Positions 16,375 through 22,039 of a stretch of DNA of 22,039 nucleotides are shown piece after piece. Origin of the DNA: Parachlamydiaceae bacterium (lineage in GTDB: Bacteria > Chlamydiota > Chlamydiia > Chlamydiales > Parachlamydiaceae); contig JACDGH010000001.1 in the NCBI GenBank assembly GCA_013815395.1, positions 12,301 through 34,339 on the forward strand, written 5' to 3'. Position numbers and translations under genes: made by a program. Within the stretch, counting starts at the first letter, position 1; each line of letters opens with the position of its first letter. The notes under the pieces are model-generated. The model made no database searches. It worked only from the letters and a program-made list of their open reading frames with translations, and was not told the origin of the DNA.

Positions 16375-16449
16375 ATGTTGCAAAATGCAGGAGCTCAGTT
16401 TGTTGTCTTACGACATTCAGAAAGACGTCACCTATTTCATGAAATAAAT
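16363..16449 (+). pseudogene. Triosephosphate isomerase internal fragment (tpiA')
   Basis: In a different frame from the phosphoketolase remnant, nucleotides 16366-16449 read SAKMLQNAGAQFVVLRHSER and then RHLFHEIN. This is the conserved active-site segment of triosephosphate isomerase (AxMLxDxGxxxVIxGHSERRxxFxETN), including the catalytic His. The invariant Gly before HSERR is Arg. About 28 of ~250 residues survive, followed by a stop at 16459-16461. Together with xfp' it looks like the product of one or more deletions joining two genes. Confidence 0.65.
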
Positions 16450-16474
16450 ATCATCACTTAAAAAGGGCATAAGC

Positions 16475-19000
16475 ATGGAAAAATCCGCTGGTGATCAGCC
16501 AAAAAACCTCAAAGTAAAAGCAGGATCGAAGCCCAATGTAAAAGATGATTTAAAAACTCTACCTATGGCGGATGTAGAAAAAAAATTAGGATCATCACCG
16601 GATGGCCTTACTCAAGCTGAGGCAGCGAAGCGGTTGACTCAATATGGGCCTAACGAAATTGAAGAAAAAAAAACCAACCCCCTCCTAAAATTCCTCTCCT
16701 ATTTTTGGGGTCCCATTCCATGGATGATCGAAGTAGCTGTGATTCTATCGGGTGTGGTCCGTCACTGGCCAGATTTTTTCATCATCCTCCTTTTACTTCT
16801 TGCCAATGCCGTGGTTGGATTCTGGGAAGAACACCAGGCTTCCAACGCCATCGCTGCTCTGAAAGCCAAACTAGCGGTTAAAGCTCGTGTGAAACGTGAT
16901 GGCAAGTGGATCACTCCAGCGGCGCGAGAGTTAGTGCCGGGAGATGTCATCCGTTTGCGTTCCGGCGATATTGTGCCGGCGGATGTACGCTTATTGGATG
17001 GCGATCCTATAGAAGTGGATCAGTCTGCTCTTACCGGAGAATCGTTACCCGTCACACACAAATCAGGAGAGGCGGTGTTTTCTGGATCTGTTGTTCGCCA
17101 AGGCGAAATTGGCGCAATCGTGTATGGCACAGGAGAAAACACTTATTTTGGGAAAACGGCTCAGTTAGTCCAGGAGGCTCATACAGTCAGCCACTTTCAA
17201 AAAGCTGTTTTAAAGATTGGTAATTACCTCATCATTTTAGCAGTGGTTCTGGTGGTAGTGATTATTGCCGTTGCGATCTTCCGCGGCGACCCAATTCTCA
17301 CCACCTTGCAGTTCGCCTTGGTGCTAACTGTAGCTGCAATTCCAGTCGCAATGCCGACTGTATTATCTGTCACTATGGCAGTTGGAGCGCGTTTGCTCGC
17401 CAAAAAGCAAGCAATCGTGAGTAAGTTAGTGGCCATTGAAGAATTAGCAGGTGTGGATATCCTGTGCGCTGACAAGACCGGCACCTTGACACAAAATAAA
17501 CTGACACTCGGCGATCCATTCAGCATGAACAATAACTCTGCTGAACAGGTTGTCCTCAATGCCGCGCTGGCATCGCGTGCAGACAATAACGACATTATTG
17601 ATTTAGCTGTTTTTGGGGGTTTAAAAAATAAAGACGCGTTGAAAGGATATCAAATTACTCATTTCCAGCCCTTTGATCCTGTGCATAAACGCACAGAAGC
17701 AACCGTCAAAACATCTGACGGAAAAACATTTAAAGTGACAAAAGGCGCGCCACAGGTGATTTTGGCATTATCGGCTAATGCAGGGCAGGTTAAACAAGCC
17801 GTCGATAAAGCCGTCGACGAATTTGCTTCACGAGGTTTTCGTTCATTGGGAGTCGCTCGAGAAGGTGGAGAGGGCCAATGGCAGTTTCTTGGTGTACTAC
17901 CTCTCTTCGATCCTCCAAGGGCAGACGCCAAGAAAACTATCGCCACAGCAAAAGAGATGGGCGTAAAGGTCAAAATGGTGACGGGCGATGCAATAGCCAT
18001 CGCTAAGGAAACTGCAGAGAAATTAGGAATGGGTGCAAATATCCTTGATGCCACTACTCTCAGAGATTCAAAGGGAGACTCAAATGAGAATGAGACCAAA
18101 GAGACGGCTGAGTCTATCGATAAGGCTGACGGTTTCGCCCAAGTATTCCCGGAAGATAAGTACCATATTGTAGATGTCCTGCAAAAACAAGGTCACATTA
18201 TCGGCATGACTGGAGATGGGGTAAATGACGCTCCTGCGCTGAAAAAGGCTGACTGTGGCATCGCCGTATCTAGTGCGACCGAATCTGCGCGTGCAGCGGC
18301 AGCCATTGTGCTATTGTCGCCCGGTCTGTCGGTGATTATTGACGCGATCAAGGAAAGTCGGAAAATTTTCCAGCGAATGAATAGCTATGCCATCTACCGA
18401 ATTGCCGAGACGCTGCGTGTATTGTTTTTTTTGACATTAGCTATTCTAATCTTTAACTTTTATCCACTGACTGCGGTAATGATCGTGTTGCTCGCCTTAC
18501 TTAACGATGGTGCTATTCTATCAATTGCCTATGACAATGTTCATTACAAGAATCAACCCGAGGCTTGGAACATGCGCGTAGTGCTGGGGATAGCTACAGT
18601 ACTGGGCACCATTGGGGTTGTCACAGCCTTTGGCTTGTTCTATCTTGGCGAGCGCGTTTTTCATCTCGATCGTGAGCTTATTCAAACTTTGATGTATTTA
18701 AAACTGTCTGTAGCCGGACATATGACAATTTTTCTATCCCGCACGCGCGGTCCATTATGGTCCATAAGACCTGCCAGGATTTTATGGATGTCCGTCCTTG
18801 GTACACAAATTTTAGCAACGTTCATCGCGGTATATGGGTTCCTCATGCCACCCCTCGGCTGGGGTTGGGCCGGATTTGTTTGGGGATATGCACTAATATG
18901 GGCGCTATTTACTGATCGCGTGAAGCTGCTTGCGTATCGGATTATGGATCCTGCCAAACCAACGGAAAAAGCTGTGACAAGTAGGGGAGTGAATAGTTAA
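16475..19000 (+). CDS. Plasma-membrane-type H+-transporting P-type ATPase (P3A)
   Basis: 841 residues. An ATP-driven proton exporter of the family known from plants, fungi, archaea and some bacteria. Seen in order: actuator TGES (187-190); TM4 motif AIPVAMPT (288-295); phosphorylation site DKTGTLTQ with D333; nucleotide-binding KGAPQ (423-427); hinge MTGDGVNDAPA (578-588). In TM6, LLNDGAILS has D678, equivalent to the proton-binding Asp684 of Arabidopsis AHA2. The plant C-terminal autoinhibitory domain is absent. About 25 extra polar residues precede the conserved core; GGG lies 7 nt before the ATG. By eye the gene is richer in G+C than its neighbours, which suggests acquisition by transfer. 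Confidence 0.93.
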   Translation: MEKSAGDQPKNLKVKAGSKPNVKDDLKTLPMADVEKKLGSSPDGLTQAEAAKRLTQYGPNEIEEKKTNPLLKFLSYFWGPIPWMIEVAVILSGVVRHWPDFFIILLLLLANAVVGFWEEHQASNAIAALKAKLAVKARVKRDGKWITPAARELVPGDVIRLRSGDIVPADVRLLDGDPIEVDQSALTGESLPVTHKSGEAVFSGSVVRQGEIGAIVYGTGENTYFGKTAQLVQEAHTVSHFQKAVLKIGNYLIILAVVLVVVIIAVAIFRGDPILTTLQFALVLTVAAIPVAMPTVLSVTMAVGARLLAKKQAIVSKLVAIEELAGVDILCADKTGTLTQNKLTLGDPFSMNNNSAEQVVLNAALASRADNNDIIDLAVFGGLKNKDALKGYQITHFQPFDPVHKRTEATVKTSDGKTFKVTKGAPQVILALSANAGQVKQAVDKAVDEFASRGFRSLGVAREGGEGQWQFLGVLPLFDPPRADAKKTIATAKEMGVKVKMVTGDAIAIAKETAEKLGMGANILDATTLRDSKGDSNENETKETAESIDKADGFAQVFPEDKYHIVDVLQKQGHIIGMTGDGVNDAPALKKADCGIAVSSATESARAAAAIVLLSPGLSVIIDAIKESRKIFQRMNSYAIYRIAETLRVLFFLTLAILIFNFYPLTAVMIVLLALLNDGAILSIAYDNVHYKNQPEAWNMRVVLGIATVLGTIGVVTAFGLFYLGERVFHLDRELIQTLMYLKLSVAGHMTIFLSRTRGPLWSIRPARILWMSVLGTQILATFIAVYGFLMPPLGWGWAGFVWGYALIWALFTDRVKLLAYRIMDPAKPTEKAVTSRGVNS

Positions 19001-19133
19001 TTTTATTATAGCTTTTTCCATCGATCGTGTAAAAATGCGTAATTTTGCAAAGATTTCTTTTTTTTATAAAGCCATGCATGTAACTTCATTTCAAGGAATG
19101 GAAGGGTCTTGAAAATGTCCAATTGGATCAGTT

Positions 19134-19559
19134 ATGAGTAATAAAGATGAAGATCAAAAATCTTACAGGAGTTCTCATGCCAGAGATCACATGGCAAATG
19201 AAAGAACTTTTCTTGCTTGGATAAGAACAAGTATAGGAATAATGGCTTTTGGTTTTGTCGTTGAAAAATTCGCCCTATTTATAAAACAAATTGCCCTTTT
19301 ACTAGGGAAGTCGCATTCGCAAGTTCTCCCAGAAAATTCTCATTTCCTTCAAGGGGACTCTTCTATTTTCGGTGTATTTTTGGTGGCTCTCGGTGTGCTA
19401 TTATGTCTGCTCGCCTTTATCAAATATAAAAAAATTGAGAAACAAATAGAAGGCGATACATATCAACCATCGATGCTGCTTAATATTATGCTTACATTAT
19501 CAGTTTTATTAATTGGAATTTTTCTAGCTGTTTATTTGAATAGTAGTATTTATACCTAA
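19134..19559 (+). CDS. DUF202 (YidH-like) inner-membrane protein
   Basis: 141 residues with the family signature RDHMANERTFLAWIRTSIG (18-36) and three membrane segments (about 25-50, 77-97, 113-135). A polar loop of about 27 residues separates the first two. The biochemical role of DUF202 proteins is not settled. The ATG has a GGA 7 nt upstream. It follows the proton ATPase by 133 bp in the same direction; no terminator is visible between them, so co-transcription is possible. Confidence 0.9.
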   Translation: MSNKDEDQKSYRSSHARDHMANERTFLAWIRTSIGIMAFGFVVEKFALFIKQIALLLGKSHSQVLPENSHFLQGDSSIFGVFLVALGVLLCLLAFIKYKKIEKQIEGDTYQPSMLLNIMLTLSVLLIGIFLAVYLNSSIYT

Positions 19560-19560
19560 A

Positions 19561-19581
19561 CGCATTCGAAAATCGGTTTTT
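19561..19581. repeat. Short dispersed repeat, copy 2 (inverted relative to copy 1)
   Basis: Begins one base after the stop of the DUF202 gene; its reverse complement reads AAAAACCGATTTTCGAATGC plus one G, nearly the same as 447-466. Confidence 0.35.
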
Positions 19582-19642
19582 AACTTTGCGAAATCCCCCA
19601 TGCATTTAGGTTTATATATGTGACTATCTCGACTTTGTGCAA

Positions 19643-19711
19643 TTTTGATGTTTTAAGCGCGCAGTGATTTAAAACTAATTCATCTTAGACCGCGCATATA
19701 AGACATCAAAA
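19643..19711. repeat. Long imperfect inverted repeat between convergent genes
   Basis: Outer arms TTTTGATGT (19643-19651) and ACATCAAAA (19703-19711) and inner arms GCGCG (19657-19661) and CGCGC (19691-19695) form a two-part stem with a small internal loop and a ~29-nt apical loop. It lies between the convergent DUF202 gene and zwf. No T run follows on either strand, so a classical terminator is unlikely, though a stem at this place may still protect or end both transcripts. Confidence 0.5.
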
Positions 19712-19750
19712 AACCAAGAGCTGTATTACAATTTTTTCTCGTCATATTTC

Positions 19751-21250
19751 TTACTTTTTCGATTGAGAACTTAAAGGCCAGCAATGCCCTTGTTGAGCCA
19801 AAAGCCAGTTTGATGGTTCTGGGCCCATGGTACCGGCGGCATAATTAGGGAAATCACTGGGAGGAGATTCAGCCCACATCTCAAGGATTGGCATGAACAA
19901 TTGCCAAGATGCTTCTACTTGATCTTGTCGCATAAATAATGTTGGATCATTCTTGATCACATCCCATAACAAAGTTTCGTAGGCCTCGGGACTTTTAGTA
20001 TCAAAGGCCTTTTCGTAGTTAAATTGCATTTCTACGTTTTTAAGATGCATATCTGGGCCTGGATGTTTTGCTTGGAATCGCAATATAATCTCTTCATTAG
20101 GTTGAATGGCAATGATTAGATTAGCAGGATGCCAGTCAAGAGTGGCTTCAGGAGGAAATAATTGATGCGGAACAGACTTAAAATGAATGGCAATTTCCGA
20201 ATAACTTTGTGTGAGCCGTTTTCCTGTTCGTAGATAGAAGGGCACGTCTTGCCAGCGCCAATTATCGATCAAGAGTTTCATTGCCACAAAAGTCTCTGTT
20301 TCCGAGTGAGGCGAAACGCCATGTTCTTCTCTATACCCTGGCACTTTTTTGCCTTCGATCCATCCCTCGTTATATTGTCCTCTTATAACATGGGCATGAA
20401 CCATTGCATGTGTAATTGGTCGAATTGCGTGTATAACATCCACTTTTTTACTTCGAATTTCGTTAGCATCGAATGACCCCATAGGCTCCATTGCTACCAA
20501 ACAAAGCAATTGCATTAGATGATTTTGTATCATATCTCTTAAAGCACCGGCATGTTCATAGTAAACTCCTCTATGTTCAACACCAACCTCTTCGGCAACG
20601 GTGATGGTCACGTAATTCACATAACGTCTATCCCAAATGGGCTCAAAAAAAGGATTTGCAAATCGGAAAGCCAAAATATTCTGAACTGTTTCCTTACCTA
20701 AATAGTGATCGATACGAAAAATTTGAGATTCATCAAAGCATTCTAGAAGTATTAGATTAAGTTTTTTTGCAGAATCCAGATCATGGCCAATTGGTTTTTC
20801 AACTACTAAACGTGAGCGTTGTTTATCCTGAGACAAACCGGATTTTTTTAAATAGGCCGGGATGATTTCAAAAAGGGAAGGTGGCGTGGCCATATAAAAT
20901 ATATAATTAAATTTACTTTCTCGTGCATCTTCGAAATTTTTGCATTTAAGGCTTAAAGATTTATAAGTTTTTAATTGTTGGAAGTCTCCTTGTAAATAAT
21001 GAATGTGCTTCGAAAAGTTATTCCAATTTTCAAGATTGACTTTATTTTTTGAAAATTTGACCACTCCTTTATGCAGATGATTACATAAGGATTTATCATC
21101 CAAAGCTACGATATCTATGATAATAATTTCAAAATGCTGGAAAGCTTCACGATCTTGATTTAGGTCAAATAATGAGGGAATTAACTTTCGCCATGTTAAA
21201 TCTCCACCGCCAAAAATAACAAAAATTGTGGGTTCTAATTGACTACTCAT
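19751..21250 (-). CDS. zwf: Glucose-6-phosphate 1-dehydrogenase with altered coenzyme site
   Basis: 499 residues when started at ATG 21250, which overlaps the end of gnd by 8 nt; longer in-frame starts would lie inside gnd. It oxidises glucose-6-P to 6-phosphogluconolactone. The substrate site is intact: EKP (151-153), RIDHYLGKE (179-187, H182) and the catalytic base H244 in DMIQNH. The coenzyme site is unusual. The glycine loop reads FGGGDLTWRKL, one residue shorter than the usual FGxxGDL. The second strand reads IIIIDIVALDD (43-53), where I expect IIG-I-D-R-V; Ile replaces the Arg that contacts the NADP 2'-phosphate. No pgl gene is adjacent. Confidence 0.93.
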   Translation of the reverse strand: MSSQLEPTIFVIFGGGDLTWRKLIPSLFDLNQDREAFQHFEIIIIDIVALDDKSLCNHLHKGVVKFSKNKVNLENWNNFSKHIHYLQGDFQQLKTYKSLSLKCKNFEDARESKFNYIFYMATPPSLFEIIPAYLKKSGLSQDKQRSRLVVEKPIGHDLDSAKKLNLILLECFDESQIFRIDHYLGKETVQNILAFRFANPFFEPIWDRRYVNYVTITVAEEVGVEHRGVYYEHAGALRDMIQNHLMQLLCLVAMEPMGSFDANEIRSKKVDVIHAIRPITHAMVHAHVIRGQYNEGWIEGKKVPGYREEHGVSPHSETETFVAMKLLIDNWRWQDVPFYLRTGKRLTQSYSEIAIHFKSVPHQLFPPEATLDWHPANLIIAIQPNEEIILRFQAKHPGPDMHLKNVEMQFNYEKAFDTKSPEAYETLLWDVIKNDPTLFMRQDQVEASWQLFMPILEMWAESPPSDFPNYAAGTMGPEPSNWLLAQQGHCWPLSSQSKK

Positions 21251-22039
21251 TTTGCTCCCATTTAGTATGAAATGTACCTTTAGAATCGACCCGCTCATAT
21301 GAATGGGAGCCAAAAAAATCTCTTTGTGCCTGAATAAGGTTTGCTGGCAGCCAGACACACCGATAGCTGTCAAGATAACCTAATACAGTCATAAAACAGG
21401 AAACGGGAACGCTTATTTTTACAGCCGAACAAACAAAGTTTCGTAAATCTTTTTCGCGAACGGTGATCATTTTTGCTATTATTGGATTAAGAATTAAATT
21501 ATCTAAATTTGAATCTGTACGATAGGCTTCTCTAAATATCTCAAGCAGTGCAGATCGAATAATGCAACCACCTCGCCAAATTCGTGCAATTGTTTCAAGA
21601 TTGAAATGATATTCAAATTTTTTTGAAGCAACAGTTAATAATGCCATCCCTTGTGCATAGGTAATAATCATTCCTATATAAAGTGCATTTTTCATTTCCA
21701 GGAGGAGCTTATTTTTATCACCACTGAATTTATTAATTGTCCGAGGTAAAACTTTTTCTACAGCCACACGTTGCTGTTCAAGCACGGATAATTCACGCAT
21801 AGCTACTGCCAAATCGATTGTGGGAGTAGGAACTTGTAATTCCATAGCACTTTGAGATGTCCACATGCCTGTTCCTTTTTGACGCGCAACATCCAAAATC
21901 TCATCAATAAGTCTTTTACCTGTTGTTGCATCCTTTTTAACAAAAATTTGACTTGTTATTTCTATTAAATAACCGCTTAACTCGCTTTTATTCCATTCAT
22001 TAAAAACATCATGAATTTGATCATCATTCATGTCTAAAC
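21243..22039 (-). CDS. gnd: 6-phosphogluconate dehydrogenase, C-terminal part (5' end off the window)
   Basis: The frame stays open through the right edge, so the gene is cut. The ATG at 22031 is an internal Met: it precedes VFNEWNKSELSGYLIEIT, which lies around residue 205 of the normal ~470-480-residue enzyme. The visible ~265 codons cover the all-helical dimerisation domain, with QKGTGMWTS and the C-terminal substrate-binding tail ANLIQAQRDFFGSHSYER (Arg and His that bind the phosphate of the partner subunit). It oxidatively decarboxylates 6-phosphogluconate to ribulose-5-P. The stop overlaps the zwf start, so the two are translationally coupled, gnd first. Confidence 0.95.
   Translation of the reverse strand, partial: LDMNDDQIHDVFNEWNKSELSGYLIEITSQIFVKKDATTGKRLIDEILDVARQKGTGMWTSQSAMELQVPTPTIDLAVAMRELSVLEQQRVAVEKVLPRTINKFSGDKNKLLLEMKNALYIGMIITYAQGMALLTVASKKFEYHFNLETIARIWRGGCIIRSALLEIFREAYRTDSNLDNLILNPIIAKMITVREKDLRNFVCSAVKISVPVSCFMTVLGYLDSYRCVWLPANLIQAQRDFFGSHSYERVDSKGTFHTKWEQNE

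Noticed and set aside
17224..18099. Long minus-strand open frames inside the ATPase gene (also 4677-5069 inside the Pro-rich gene)
   Set aside because: They are mirror frames of strongly conserved or compositionally biased genes, without ribosome sites or recognisable products.
21251..21373. 41-residue N-terminal extension of Zwf
   Set aside because: It lies inside gnd, which is clearly coding in another frame, and Zwf homology begins just after ATG 21250.
22029..22031. ATG 22031 as the true start of a short gnd-like gene
   Set aside because: The frame stays open upstream to the edge and the residues after this Met match the middle of 6-phosphogluconate dehydrogenase, so the gene is cut by the window and not truncated in the genome.

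Overview
The window is an AT-rich bacterial stretch, densely coding and almost free of mobile DNA. The best overall fit is an environmental, amoeba-associated chlamydia (Parachlamydiales-like). This is inferred from the chlamydial character of MutS (N-terminus and connector region), from priA sitting behind unrecognised genes, and from a partial leftmost gene that looks like a small chlamydial hypothetical family. No rRNA or tRNA is present, so the assignment stays an inference. A low-GC gammaproteobacterial endosymbiont is the main alternative.

Layout: (1) 1-271, 5' part of a small minus-strand gene. (2) 731-3265, mutS. (3) About 3337-3610, a self-contained mini-transcription unit for a 38-residue Pro/Lys/Ser/Gln protein, with its own terminator. 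(4) 3818-7716, three tightly coupled plus-strand genes: an unrecognised helical protein, an unrecognised protein with a proline-rich linker, and priA. (5) 7884-10379, a DUF3417-type alpha-glucan phosphorylase. (6) 10574-14326, minus-strand cyoABCD for a cytochrome bo-type quinol oxidase. (7) 14659-16308, pgm, followed by a short chimeric scar of phosphoketolase and triosephosphate isomerase fragments. (8) 16475-19000, a plasma-membrane-type H+-ATPase, then a DUF202 membrane protein. (9) 19751-22039, minus-strand gnd (5' end off the window) and zwf.

From about 7.9 kb to the end the genes form a carbon and energy block. Phosphorylase releases glucose-1-P from glucan and Pgm makes glucose-6-P. 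Zwf and Gnd would feed the oxidative pentose phosphate branch and produce NADPH. The bo oxidase burns quinol, and the P-type ATPase can set membrane potential or pH. The xfp/tpiA scar suggests the block once carried more sugar-phosphate enzymes and has been trimmed.

The most interesting signals are sequence-level oddities in otherwise standard enzymes. CyoB has Gln where A-type oxidases have the K-channel lysine. Zwf has an altered coenzyme-binding region (shortened glycine loop, Ile in place of the NADP-contacting Arg) but an intact substrate site. Others are the 38-residue protein unit, a 15-bp perfect inverted repeat between cyoA and pgm, and an 8-bp palindrome inside the promoter of the priA operon.
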